From the NCBI GenBank assembly GCA_934667095.1, contig CAKULE010000011.1, positions 1 to 64,000 on the forward strand: a DNA stretch of 64,000 bases, given 5' to 3'. The position numbers were made by a program, and so were the translations under genes. This DNA is from an uncultured Oscillospiraceae bacterium. GTDB taxonomy: Bacteria; Bacillota; Clostridia; Oscillospirales; Oscillospiraceae. The notes below the pieces were generated by a model. That model ran no database searches. It saw nothing but the letters and a program-made list of their open reading frames with translations, and was not told the DNA's origin. Below, piece by piece: positions 50,265 to 59,386 of the stretch (position 1 is its first letter; each line of letters starts with the position of its first letter).

Positions 50265-51734
50265 ATGAAACAGCGCGGCTTTTCTCTCCGGGACCTGTTC
50301 AGGCCCATTAACCTGACTCAGGGCCCCTGCTGGAAGACCATTCTGGCCTTCTCCCTGCCTATCATCATCTCCTACCTGCTGCAGCAGGTGTACTCCATCA
50401 GCGACGCGGCCATCGTGGGCCAGACGCTCACCGCCAGCGAGGTGGCCGGCGTCAACGACACAACACCACTGGTGTTCATCTTCCTCCAGTTCGCCTTCGG
50501 CGTCAGCGCCGGCTTCTGCGTGGTGACGGCGTGCAGCGTGGGCGCCCGCAAGCAGGAAGGGGTCCGCCGCTCGCTGGCCACCCAGATCGTTCTGTCCGCG
50601 GTACTGACGGTGCTGCTCACCGCCGCAGCCCTCCTGCTGCTGAAGCCCATGCTGGCGTGGATCAACGTCACCCCGGACAGCCCGGAGGTCTACCGCGCGG
50701 CGTACACCTATTGCGCCCTCATCTTTGCCGGCATCGGCACCCAGCTGTTCTACAACTTCATCTGCTCCTTCCTCCGCTCCCTGGGGGATTCGGTGACGCC
50801 GCTGCTTTTCCTGCTGTTCTCCACGGTGCTGAACGTGGGGCTGGACCTGCTGTTCATCGTGGTGTTCCGCTGGGGCGTGGCTGGCGCGGCCATCGCCACC
50901 GTTACCGCCCAGCTGCTGAGCACCATCGGCTGCTTTATCTACGCCTTCTCCAAGTATCCGGAGCTCCGACTGCACAGGGAGGACTGGCGCATCACCAGCA
51001 GCGACATCCGCCGCCACGTGGTGCAGGGGGTGCCGCTGGGGCTGCAGTTCTCCGTGCTGGCCATCGGCATCATCGTGATGCAGAGCGTCATCGTCAAGTT
51101 CGACATGCTGGACGGCATTATGGTGTCCAACGCGGCGCAGAACGGCTTCGGCGCGGCCAACAAGCTGAACAACCTGCTGATGACTCCCCTGAATGGCCTG
51201 GGCGCTGCCATGACCAGCTTCACCGCCCAGAACCTCGGCGCCGGGGACGGTCTCCGCATCCGCAAGGGGACCCTTCAGGGCATGCTCCTGATGGCCGTTA
51301 CCGCCGGGCTGTCCATCGGTATCGGCTTGCTGCTGACCATCAATGGGGCCTACCTCCACCTGTTCCTCTCCGCCGACAAGATCACGGAGGAGACCATCCG
51401 CTTCGGCAACACCTACCTCTATGTGGACCTGTCCATGTACCTGTTCCTCGGCGGCATCTTCGTGTGGCGCAACTGCGTGCAGGGCATCCGCAAGCCTCAG
51501 TTCGTACTGGGTGCCGGGGCCGCGGAGCTGGTGGCCCGGGTGGCGGTATGCTTGCTGCTGCCGGCGGCGCTGGCCGGCGGCGAGGTGAACGCTCTCGCCC
51601 CGGACTCCGCCCTGCTGGCCCTCTGCTTTGCAGATCCAATGGCGTGGGTGGCGGCGGACCTTGTGCTCATCGTCCCCGTGGTGCGCAATATTTTCAAAAA
51701 CGACTACCGCTATCTCCGCAAGGTGGAGCTGTAA
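50265..51734 (+). CDS. MATE-family multidrug efflux protein
   Basis: 489 aa from the ATG at 50265 after GAGG. Twelve spans; first helix GPCWKTILAFSLPIIISYLLQQVYSISDAAIVG is family-typical. Pumps cationic compounds with Na+ or H+ exchange. The next-frame reading is shadow. A T-rich terminator at 51743-51777 follows. Confidence 0.92.
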   Translation: MKQRGFSLRDLFRPINLTQGPCWKTILAFSLPIIISYLLQQVYSISDAAIVGQTLTASEVAGVNDTTPLVFIFLQFAFGVSAGFCVVTACSVGARKQEGVRRSLATQIVLSAVLTVLLTAAALLLLKPMLAWINVTPDSPEVYRAAYTYCALIFAGIGTQLFYNFICSFLRSLGDSVTPLLFLLFSTVLNVGLDLLFIVVFRWGVAGAAIATVTAQLLSTIGCFIYAFSKYPELRLHREDWRITSSDIRRHVVQGVPLGLQFSVLAIGIIVMQSVIVKFDMLDGIMVSNAAQNGFGAANKLNNLLMTPLNGLGAAMTSFTAQNLGAGDGLRIRKGTLQGMLLMAVTAGLSIGIGLLLTINGAYLHLFLSADKITEETIRFGNTYLYVDLSMYLFLGGIFVWRNCVQGIRKPQFVLGAGAAELVARVAVCLLLPAALAGGEVNALAPDSALLALCFADPMAWVAADLVLIVPVVRNIFKNDYRYLRKVEL

Positions 51735-51742
51735 CGGAGCAC

Positions 51743-51777
51743 AAAAGCTCCCCGGGCCGCTGGCCTGGGGAGCTTTT
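51743..51777. terminator. Terminator of the MATE gene
   Basis: Sixteen-base arms (aaaagctccccgggcc with ggcctggggagctttt), three-base loop. Confidence 0.85.
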
Positions 51778-51794
51778 CCATATCCGGCAGAAAC

Positions 51795-52527
51795 TCACTC
51801 CGTGAAGCCCAACTGTACGATGCGCATGCGCATGGCGCCGTCTCCCAGCTTGGCCAGCAGGCGGAAAAAGCCGCTGACTGACGGGTCCCGCAGGTCATTG
51901 TAGCCCAGCATGTACCCTCGGCTGGAAACCCGGAGGGCCGGGCTCCACCGGCAGGCGCGTCCGGGTCAGGAAAGCCACGGCGAGGTCCGTCCCGATGGAA
52001 GATGCCACCACCAGCGCCAGCCGGGTCACTCCCTGCCAGGCCAGAAAGGCATCCACCTGCCGGACCTCGTCCTCCTTGCTGACATACCGCTGGCCGGGGC
52101 AATAGACGGTGGAGGTGGGCGGGGTACAGAAATTTCGGTCCTTCAGGTGCTCCGCCACGGGCTCGCTGCTGGCGCCGGTGACGCCCATTTTGGCCCATGT
52201 CTGCACCGCCGCGATGGCCACGGGGATCATGGGCACGCAGATCAGCAGCACCACCGCCGCAGGGACGTTGACGAAGCACGGCACGATGAACAGGATCAGC
52301 GGCGCCAGCGTGGCATAGAAGAACTGGGGCAGGTACGTGCCGAAGTAGGTCTCCAGCTGGTCCACGCCCTCCACCGTGACCTGCACAATCTCCGGGGTCC
52401 TGACCTGCTGGGAGTAAGACGCCCCCAGCCGCAGCAGCTTGTCATAGATGGCGCCCCGCAGAGCCTTCTTCACCGCCCGGGAGGAGAGGTAGCACATTCG
52501 GACCGCGCAGTTCGTATAGGCTAACAC
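51795..52527 (-). pseudogene. Chimeric remnant: ABC exporter fragment joined to the end of an unrelated gene
   Basis: Residues from 52527 down to about 52150 read as an ABC transporter membrane half of the CydD type (KALRGAIYDKLLRLGASYSQ, EGVDQLETYFGTYLPQFFYAT) lacking its first span and all ATPase parts. It continues into a different protein end (TSTVYCPGQRYVSKEDEVRQVDAFLAWQG...SSIGTDLAVAF), which shifts frame near 51930 and finishes YNDLRDPSVSGFFRLLAKLGD...QLGFTE stop at 51795. The second family is not recognised. Deletion plus frameshift rules out function. Confidence 0.72.
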
Positions 52528-52577
52528 AGCGTTTCCTTCCGTGCAAGGTCAAAAAATGGATGGACAGACCAGTTAAA

Positions 52578-52614
52578 AAGCCCCGGCGCCTGCTGATGCA
52601 GGCGCCGGGGCTTT
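52578..52614 (-). terminator. Terminator of the bce operon
   Basis: Seventeen-bp stem aaagccccggcgcctgc and its complement, four-base loop. Confidence 0.85.
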
Positions 52615-52629
52615 AAGATTCCGTTCCGA

Positions 52630-54663
52630 TCAGGTCCTGCCGCCGACGATCCGCTCGTAGGTGCGGGCGGTGAGGACGAAGGCCGCGGCGTACAGCGCGG
52701 CGAAGGCCAGAAAGGTCCCCACGGTACACAGCAGCGTGGAGCCGGGTTCGTGCAGGCCGAACATGCTCAGCAGGCGGAGCATCAGGCCGAAGTCGAAGGC
52801 CACGTGGACCGCCGCCACCAGCAGCGGCGCGAAGAACACCGCCAGAACCTGACTGTGGACGGACTGACGGACCATCTTCGGCTCCAGCCCCACCTCCTGC
52901 ATGATGCGGAAGCGGGCGCAGTCCTCATACCCCTCGGAGATCTGCTTGTAGTAGAGAATGAGCACCGCCGCCATGATGAACAGCAGCCCCAGAAACAGAC
53001 CGAGGAAGAAGAAGCCGCCGTTGATGGAGAAGTAATCCCGGGAGAATTCCTCTCTGGTGTCTACGGAGAGTCTCTCCCAGCTGCCGGTGACGGCTGGATC
53101 AAGGTCCGGATGCAGCTCCACTGCGGAGGGCAGCTCCAGCAGGGTGTCCTCGTCGGCGTTGGTCCGGTAGAAGGCCCGCCAGACCATGAAGCCGGCGTTG
53201 ACGTTTCCTGCTGCGGCGCAGGCCGCCTGTGCTTCGTAGATATCCTGGAGGGCCGAGCCATCCTCCAGCACCAGCCACATGGGCGTGGCCGCCGAGACAA
53301 AGTCGGAGCCGACGGCCGGCTCCTCTCCGGTGAGGCGGGCGGCGTTTACGGTAAGCACTTCAAAGCGCCCGTCCGACTGGCCGGCCGCAGCCGCCGCGTC
53401 CATGGGGAAGCGCAGGGTGACCGGCTCAAACTCCGTGGGTACGGCATCCGTGAAGGTTCCGGTGTCGGCCGCGGTGAGGAAGTAGATCTGCAGCGGGTCC
53501 GCGTAAGTGCCCGCATAGCTCCCCAGCGTGTAGCCGCCCTCCTCCGCCCGCATGGTCAGGGACAGCGCCCGGTAGGCGTACACCGGCTCCGCCGGGACGC
53601 CCTGCTCCTGCAGCGCCGCGCGCAGGACGGGGTCCATCGCAGCGCCGTCAAAGGGGTGCTCCTCCTCCGGGTGGTAGCGGATGGAGACCTCTATCTGCCC
53701 GGGGAACTGCTTTTCCAGCGTCCGCCGGGAGCTGAGGTACAGGGACAGCGTGCCCGACACCATCACCAGCACCATCGTGGACAGGATACACAGGTTGGCC
53801 AAGCCCACGGCATTGCGCCGCATCCGGTATAGCATACCGGACACGCCGATAAAATGTTTCGTCCGGTAGTAGTACCGCTTGTTCCGCCGCAGGGCCTTCA
53901 GCACCACGATGCTGACGGCGGAAAAGAGGGCGTAAGTGCCCAGAATGACCAGGATCACCGCCGGGAAGTACAGGACGAAGGCCATGCCGGCGCTCTTGGC
54001 AAAAATGGCGATGGCGTACCCGCCGCCGAGGCACAGCACGCCGAACACCGCCGCCGCCACCCGGGTCCTGGGCTCACGCTCGCCGGCAGAGCCCTCCCGC
54101 AGCAGCTCGGCAGGGCTCTGCCGGCCCAGCCGCAGCAGCTCTACCACAAGGTCGAACAGCAGGATAGCAGAGAACAGGAGCACGGTATAGCGGATGCTCT
54201 CCCAGGAGACATAGAAGCCGAACCACGGGCCCGCGCCCATGATGCGGCAGAGCAGGAGGGTCACCAGCTTTTGCAGCCAGATCCCGATCACCAGCCCTCC
54301 GCCGATGCCGGCAAGGGCGGCGTAAAGTGTCTCCAGCAGGAGCATCCGGGCAATATGCCGCTTGCCGAGGCCCAGCATGTTATAGAGCGCCAGCTCCCGC
54401 CGACGGCGCTTCATGAGGAAGCTGCCGGTGTAGGTCAGGAAGATGGCGGCGAATATGGCCACCACAATGACGCCGATGCTCATGAACATGGAGAGATAGG
54501 CATACCGGGTCATCACCGGCAGATCCCGCGCGCTGGCCAGCGACCCGATGATGTAGAACGCGGCGGCAGTGCCGGCCAGCGTCAGCAGATAGGGTAGATA
54601 GAACTGCCGGTTCCGCACCATGTTCGTCAGTGCCAGTCGGGGAAAGAAAGCGGCCTTACGCAT
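52630..54663 (-). CDS. BceB-like ABC permease for antimicrobial-peptide sensing/resistance
   Basis: 677 aa from the ATG at 54663 that overlaps the ATPase stop by eight bases (ATGCGTAA). FtsX-like fold: ten spans arranged 1+3+2+4, with a large external domain between spans 7 and 8 (about 305-520) that in BceB/YtrF types binds peptide antibiotics. YNMLGLGKRHIARMLLLETL is the coupling-helix region. Last gene of the four-gene operon. Confidence 0.9.
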   Translation of the reverse strand: MRKAAFFPRLALTNMVRNRQFYLPYLLTLAGTAAAFYIIGSLASARDLPVMTRYAYLSMFMSIGVIVVAIFAAIFLTYTGSFLMKRRRRELALYNMLGLGKRHIARMLLLETLYAALAGIGGGLVIGIWLQKLVTLLLCRIMGAGPWFGFYVSWESIRYTVLLFSAILLFDLVVELLRLGRQSPAELLREGSAGEREPRTRVAAAVFGVLCLGGGYAIAIFAKSAGMAFVLYFPAVILVILGTYALFSAVSIVVLKALRRNKRYYYRTKHFIGVSGMLYRMRRNAVGLANLCILSTMVLVMVSGTLSLYLSSRRTLEKQFPGQIEVSIRYHPEEEHPFDGAAMDPVLRAALQEQGVPAEPVYAYRALSLTMRAEEGGYTLGSYAGTYADPLQIYFLTAADTGTFTDAVPTEFEPVTLRFPMDAAAAAGQSDGRFEVLTVNAARLTGEEPAVGSDFVSAATPMWLVLEDGSALQDIYEAQAACAAAGNVNAGFMVWRAFYRTNADEDTLLELPSAVELHPDLDPAVTGSWERLSVDTREEFSRDYFSINGGFFFLGLFLGLLFIMAAVLILYYKQISEGYEDCARFRIMQEVGLEPKMVRQSVHSQVLAVFFAPLLVAAVHVAFDFGLMLRLLSMFGLHEPGSTLLCTVGTFLAFAALYAAAFVLTARTYERIVGGRT

Positions 54664-55423
54664 GGGCTTCACCGCCCTGTGTCAGTACGGTCAGCGTGTC
54701 GGAGATGCGGCGGAACTGGGCCTCATAGCTGGCGCCGCCGCGGTAGAGCTGGTGGTACACCCGGCCGTCCCGCAGGAAGAGTACCCGCTCCGCATGGCTG
54801 GCCGCCTTGACGGAGTGGGTGACCATCAGGATGGTCTGCCCGGCCTCGTTGATCCGGCCGAAGAGCTCCAGCAGGTGGTCCGCCGCCCGGGAGTCCAGCG
54901 CGCCGGTGGGCTCGTCCGCCAACACCAGCTGGGGGCCCGTAATGAGCGCCCGGGCCACCGCCGCCCGCTGCTTCTGGCCGCCGGAGACCTCATAAGGGTA
55001 TTTATCCAGCAGCTCGGCGATGCCCAGCTGGTCCGCCAGCGGCTTCAGCTTGGCTTCCATCTCCGAGTAGGGCCGGCCTGCCAGCACCAGCGGGAGGAAG
55101 ATGTTGTCCCGCAGGGTAAAGGTGTCCAGCAGGTTGAAATCCTGAAAGACAAAGCCCAGATGGGAGCGGCGGAAGGCCGCCATGTCCTTCTCCCGGATGT
55201 CGGACAGGGCCCGACCGTTCAGCAGGACCTCCCCGGCGGTGGGACGGTCCAGCGCCGCCAGAATGTTCAGCAGGGTGGTCTTGCCGGAGCCCGACTCCCC
55301 CATGATGGCCACGTACTCTCCCGGCTCCACGGAGAAGGTCACGTTCCGCAGGGCCTCCACCTGACTGCCGCCGAAGCGGCTGGAATAGGTCTTCTGTAAA
55401 TGCTGCACTTCCAATAATGGCAT
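54656..55423 (-). CDS. BceA-like ABC transporter ATPase
   Basis: 255 aa from the ATG at 55423 after AAGGAGTGACC; the much longer frame upstream is shadow. MacB/BceA type: GESGSGKTT (Walker A), QDFNLLDTFTLRDNIFLPL, SGGQKQRAAVARAL (signature), LVLADEPTGALDS (Walker B). Works with BceB. Confidence 0.94.
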   Translation of the reverse strand: MPLLEVQHLQKTYSSRFGGSQVEALRNVTFSVEPGEYVAIMGESGSGKTTLLNILAALDRPTAGEVLLNGRALSDIREKDMAAFRRSHLGFVFQDFNLLDTFTLRDNIFLPLVLAGRPYSEMEAKLKPLADQLGIAELLDKYPYEVSGGQKQRAAVARALITGPQLVLADEPTGALDSRAADHLLELFGRINEAGQTILMVTHSVKAASHAERVLFLRDGRVYHQLYRGGASYEAQFRRISDTLTVLTQGGEAHA

Positions 55424-55527
55424 AAAGGTCACTCCTTGTTTGACGTAGCCCCATTTTACCGGAAAGCCGGACTGTCTGCCATTCATTTGGCTTACAGTCC
55501 GGCTCCGCAGCTTACAGTTTTGCAAGG

Positions 55528-56517
55528 TCACTCCAGCATCCGGCGGGTACGGCCCAGCTCCAGCCGCACGGCGGTGCCCTCCCCGGGGCGGGAGGTGAGG
55601 GAGATGCCGTGCTCCAGCCGGTCCATCACCTCTTTGCAGAGGTACAGGCCGATGCCGGTGGACTTCTTGTCCGCCCGGCCGTTGTAGCCGGTGTAGCCCT
55701 GCTCGAACACCCGGGCCTGATCCTCCTCTCGGATGCCGATGCCGCTGTCGGCGATGATCAGCGCGCCGCCGTCGCCGTAAATGCGGATGATCCCACCGGC
55801 GGGGGTGTACTTCAGCGCGTTGGACAGCACCTGCTCGATCACGAACAGCAGCCACTTCTCGTCCGTCAATATCCGCCGTCCGGTCTCCTGAAAGTCCAGG
55901 GTGATCCTTTTCAGAATGAATATCCGGGAGAGCTTCCGCACCGCCTGCCGCACGATGCCGTCCAGCTCGTACTCCTGCAGGATGTAGTCGGTGTAGTCGC
56001 TGTCCAGCCGCAGATAGGACAGCACCATCTCCACATACTGCCGGATCTTCAGCAGCTCCACCTCCAGCTCATCCCGGCGGGGGCCGCCGCCCTCCTGCAG
56101 CAGCAGGTCCATGGCGGCGATAGGCGTCTTGATCTGGTGGACCCAGAGGGAGTAGTAGTCCGTCAGCTCCTTGAGACGGGCCTCCTTCTCCGCCGCCAGC
56201 CTGGCCCGGTCCCGACAGACCGCCCGCAGCAGCGCCTGGTAGTCCTCCTCCAGCAGCCCCTGGGCCGGCGGCAGGGGGAGCTCCTTTTCTCCTGCCCGGC
56301 GCAGGAGGTATTCCAGTTCCCGGTGGCGCAGGAGGAACCGGCGGTAGCCCACCGCAAACAGCACCAGTCCCAGCGCCAGACACAGGGCCCCGGCGTAAAG
56401 GGGCGCCTCCGGCGGGACGTCGTAGAGGAGGAACACCGCTGTGAAAATACACACCTCCCCCGCCAGCAGCAACAGCAGTTTGTACTGCCGCTTCAGATAG
56501 GCCCGCAGCATCCTCAT
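55528..56517 (-). CDS. BceS-like intramembrane-sensing histidine kinase
   Basis: 329 aa. Two closely spaced spans (about 13-29 and 36-55) with almost no external loop, the hallmark of kinases that sense through the BceAB transporter. His box WVHQIKTPIAAM with the phospho-His at about 124, N box EQVLSNALKYT, G boxes DSGIGI and STGIGLYLC. Starts in ATGA overlap with the regulator stop. Confidence 0.94.
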   Translation of the reverse strand: MRMLRAYLKRQYKLLLLLAGEVCIFTAVFLLYDVPPEAPLYAGALCLALGLVLFAVGYRRFLLRHRELEYLLRRAGEKELPLPPAQGLLEEDYQALLRAVCRDRARLAAEKEARLKELTDYYSLWVHQIKTPIAAMDLLLQEGGGPRRDELEVELLKIRQYVEMVLSYLRLDSDYTDYILQEYELDGIVRQAVRKLSRIFILKRITLDFQETGRRILTDEKWLLFVIEQVLSNALKYTPAGGIIRIYGDGGALIIADSGIGIREEDQARVFEQGYTGYNGRADKKSTGIGLYLCKEVMDRLEHGISLTSRPGEGTAVRLELGRTRRMLE

Positions 56518-57188
56518 CCCTCCACCAGATAGCCCGCGCCCTTCCGGGTGCGGATCAGGTCGGGCAGGCCGGCGGCATCCAGCTTCTTCCGCAGCCGGGT
56601 CACGTTCACCGTCAGGGTGTTCTCATCCACAAAGCTGTCCGACTCCCACAGGCGGGTCATGATGGCCTCCCGGCTGACGATCTCTCCCCGGTGCTCCAGC
56701 AGCAGCTGGAGGATGCGCAGCTCGTTCCGGGTCAGCTCCACCCGCTGGTCCCGGACGGTCAGCGTGCCGTCCGAGGTGTTCAGCATCCCGCCGCCGCAGG
56801 CGATCAGGTGGGCGGTGCCGGCAAAATCATAGGCCCGCCGCAGCATGGCCCCCACCTTAGCGGAGAGCACCTGCAAATGGAAGGGTTTGGCCAGCAGGTC
56901 GTCCCCGCCCATCTCCATGGCCATCACCTGATCCATGTCGTCGGCGGCGGAGGTAAGAAACAGGATGGGCACCTGCGACACCGCCCGGATCACCCGGCAC
57001 CAGTGGTAGCCGTTGAAGAAGGGCAGTGAGATGTCCAGCAGCACCAGCTGGGGGTCGAAGGCGGCAAACTCCGCCAGCACATCATCGAACCGCTCCGCGC
57101 AGGCCACCTGATAACCCCAGCTCTCCAGATGCCGCTTCACCGCCCCGGCAATGACCCCGTCATCCTCCACCACAAAGATCCGATACAT
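56514..57188 (-). CDS. BceR-like OmpR-family response regulator
   Basis: 224 aa from the ATG at 57188 after GGGGG; upstream ATG at 57194 is an alternative. Receiver: VEDDG, phosphoacceptor Asp in LVLLDISLPFFNG, Lys in LLAKPFHLQ. Winged helix with RNELRILQLLLEHRGEIVSREAIMTRLWES. Promoter TTGCGC-17-TACACT at 57218-57246. Confidence 0.94.
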   Translation of the reverse strand: MYRIFVVEDDGVIAGAVKRHLESWGYQVACAERFDDVLAEFAAFDPQLVLLDISLPFFNGYHWCRVIRAVSQVPILFLTSAADDMDQVMAMEMGGDDLLAKPFHLQVLSAKVGAMLRRAYDFAGTAHLIACGGGMLNTSDGTLTVRDQRVELTRNELRILQLLLEHRGEIVSREAIMTRLWESDSFVDENTLTVNVTRLRKKLDAAGLPDLIRTRKGAGYLVEG

Positions 57189-57217
57189 CCGCATCCCCCA
57201 TTCAAACCGTTTCTGCC

Positions 57218-57246
57218 AGTGTACCACAGCTCCCCCTCCCGCGCAA
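57218..57246 (-). promoter_or_regulatory. Promoter of the bceRSAB-like operon
   Basis: Minus strand TTGCGC, 17-base spacer, TACACT, about 30 bases before the regulator start. Confidence 0.65.
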
Positions 57247-57372
57247 GGATGGGATGGAGATGCCCGCACCGCTTAAATTTCCAGCCGGAGCAGGCGGACG
57301 GGCTGAGCAAAAAATAAGAGCACCGCTTTGAGGAGCGGTCCAATAAAACAGTATAATAATGTTCTCGGGAAG

Positions 57373-57397
57373 GCGGCATGAGTAATCATGCCGCTTT
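57373..57397 (-). terminator. Terminator overlapping the recombinase stop
   Basis: Stem gcggcatga / tcatgccgc; the stop codon (57386-57388) lies in the stem. Confidence 0.6.
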
Positions 57398-59125
57398 TCC
57401 GTTCATAACGTCATAGAGTAAATTGGCGGGAAGTATGCCGATATAGTTGTAGCTGATCGTCACATCCTGCACTCGGTGTCCGCTGGACTTGTCCGGTGCA
57501 TGAACATATACGGTATTGACCATATCGTTCAAAATCGTAGGTGTCAGCTTCTCCAGATACAGGTATTTCTTCGCCTGTCGGATAAACCTATCAACATTCT
57601 CCGCTTGATCTTCTTGATTCTGTATTTCGTTTTCAAGCATTTCAATCTTGGCTCTCAAGTCTGCCTGCTCTTGCTCATAATCATCAGATAACATCTGAAA
57701 ACGAGCTTCGGACAGCTTTCCATTGACCATATCCTCATAAATACGCTTGAACAATCTGTCCAGTTCAGCCAGACGGTTTTCGGATTTCTGCAAGGTTCGC
57801 TTCTTGGCAGAAAGCTCTTTTCTCGCTTCCTCACTTCGCTTTGCGCCCAATGCTCTGCGGAACGCATCCTCATAATCAGCAACACATTGGATTACCAACC
57901 TCATGTGTTGGAGTGTACCTTCTTCCAAAACGACGGCACGGATGAAATGGGTGTCGCAGACCTCCTTGCCCTTTTTACGGGAAGTGGAGCATACAAAGTG
58001 GTCTTGTCTGGTTTCAAAACTGTTGCTGGTGCAGTAGTACAATTTCTCACCGCAATCGGCACAGCGGACGAGACCGGAGAACATATTGGTCTTGCCTGTT
58101 CTGGCAGGTCTGCGTTTGTTCTTGCGAAGTTCCTGCACACGGGCAAAGGTTTCTTCGTCAATAATGGCTTCATGAGTGTTCTCGAAAATCTTCCATTGGT
58201 CTGGAGGGTTTTCAAGTTTCTTTTTGCTTCTGTACGATTGCTTGCGGGTTTTGAAGTTGACCATGTGACCAAGATATTCCTGCTTTTCCAGTATGCCGGT
58301 GATGGTGCGTGGTGCCCAATCGTAAGGATTATCGGGGGTCTTTGCAGGAGCATTTCGTCCCATCTTCATCCAATGAACGGTGGGGCAATCCACCTTTGCT
58401 TCCTTCAGCTTCTTTGAAATCTGAGAGGGGCCGAAGCCCTCCATACACCATGCGAAGATCTGACGGACAACGGCTGCGGCTTCATCATCCACAATCCAAT
58501 GTCTCTTTGGATTGTCGGGATCTTTCATGTAGCCGTAGGGCGGGTTGGTGGTCAGATACTCACCGGATTCGCCTTTCTGCTTCATAACTGCTTTGACCTT
58601 TTTACTGCTATCCTTGACATAGAACTCATTGATGATATTCAAGAACGGAGTAAAATCGTTGTCCTGCTGATTGGCGCTGTCCACGCCGCTGTTCACGGCG
58701 ATGAAACGGATATCGTGTTCGGGAAAAAGCATTTCCGTGTAGAGACCGACTTCCAGATAGTTTCTGCCGATACGGCTCATATCCTTGGCGATGATGACAC
58801 CAATTTTGTCGTCCTTTACCAGTTCGATCATGCGGTTCCAATCAGGTCTGTTGAAGTTTGCACCAGAGTAACCATCGTCGACGAAAAATTGGATGTTTCG
58901 GAAACCTTGTTCTTGTGCGTATTTTTTGAGAATCGCCTTTTGATTGACAATGCTGTTGCTCTCTCCTGTGAGTTCGTCATCACGACTGAGTCTACAGTAG
59001 ATAGCAGTAATTTTGTCAGACTGCCTATTCACGTCTTGTTCCTCCTTAATCGGCGGGCAGTCTGCCAATACAGGATTGCTTGTAGTCATTATATCATACC
59101 CCTGCAAACTTGTCTCCTTTGTCAT
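57386..59125 (-). CDS. Large serine recombinase (TnpX-like, with DUF4368)
   Basis: 579 aa. Catalytic domain about 35-185: YCRLSRDDELTGESNSI with nucleophile Ser, AKDMSRIGRN. Recombinase domain about 195-330 (YGYMKDP, IFAWCMEGFGPSQISKKL, WAPRTITGILEKQEYLGH). Zinc ribbon about 365-410 (CADCGEKLYYC...FVCSTSRKKGKEVC). Coiled coil about 430-520, then the C-terminal DUF4368 motif (VTISYNYIGILP). Catalyses excision and insertion of the element. Coupled to TnpW by an ATGA overlap; AAGGAGG upstream. Confidence 0.95.
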   Translation of the reverse strand: MTKETSLQGYDIMTTSNPVLADCPPIKEEQDVNRQSDKITAIYCRLSRDDELTGESNSIVNQKAILKKYAQEQGFRNIQFFVDDGYSGANFNRPDWNRMIELVKDDKIGVIIAKDMSRIGRNYLEVGLYTEMLFPEHDIRFIAVNSGVDSANQQDNDFTPFLNIINEFYVKDSSKKVKAVMKQKGESGEYLTTNPPYGYMKDPDNPKRHWIVDDEAAAVVRQIFAWCMEGFGPSQISKKLKEAKVDCPTVHWMKMGRNAPAKTPDNPYDWAPRTITGILEKQEYLGHMVNFKTRKQSYRSKKKLENPPDQWKIFENTHEAIIDEETFARVQELRKNKRRPARTGKTNMFSGLVRCADCGEKLYYCTSNSFETRQDHFVCSTSRKKGKEVCDTHFIRAVVLEEGTLQHMRLVIQCVADYEDAFRRALGAKRSEEARKELSAKKRTLQKSENRLAELDRLFKRIYEDMVNGKLSEARFQMLSDDYEQEQADLRAKIEMLENEIQNQEDQAENVDRFIRQAKKYLYLEKLTPTILNDMVNTVYVHAPDKSSGHRVQDVTISYNYIGILPANLLYDVMNGKAA

Positions 59126-59328
59126 TCTTCGTCAACCTCCTTTGCCATGTGGTCGAGTAATTTACCGGAAAGACTTCGTGTGCCGTCGTAGCTGCCGCCA
59201 AATCTGTAAGTAGTCTGACCGGAACGGATGGTCACGGTGATCTTCGGCAGCTCTGCCGCACAGTAGTTGTGAACAACAATGCTGCCGTTTTCGTTGATGG
59301 TGTAATTCTTGTTTTCCTTTTCTTTCAT
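59122..59328 (-). CDS. TnpW-family transposon protein
   Basis: 68 aa from the ATG at 59328 (AAAGGAC upstream). Pattern YTINENGSIVVHN...PKITVTIRSGQTTYRFGGSYDGTRSL is typical of TnpW proteins found beside TnpX-type recombinases. Function unknown. Confidence 0.9.
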   Translation of the reverse strand: MKEKENKNYTINENGSIVVHNYCAAELPKITVTIRSGQTTYRFGGSYDGTRSLSGKLLDHMAKEVDEE

Positions 59329-59386
59329 ATAATTGTCCTTTCTTGGTTTGGAATGGATAGGAACGGAAACGAATCGAAGGGAATGA

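Noticed and set aside
55436..55855. N-terminal extension of the BceA-like ATPase
   Set aside because: The extra 144 residues are antisense-type reading of the kinase gene; the true start with AAGGAGTG is at 55423.
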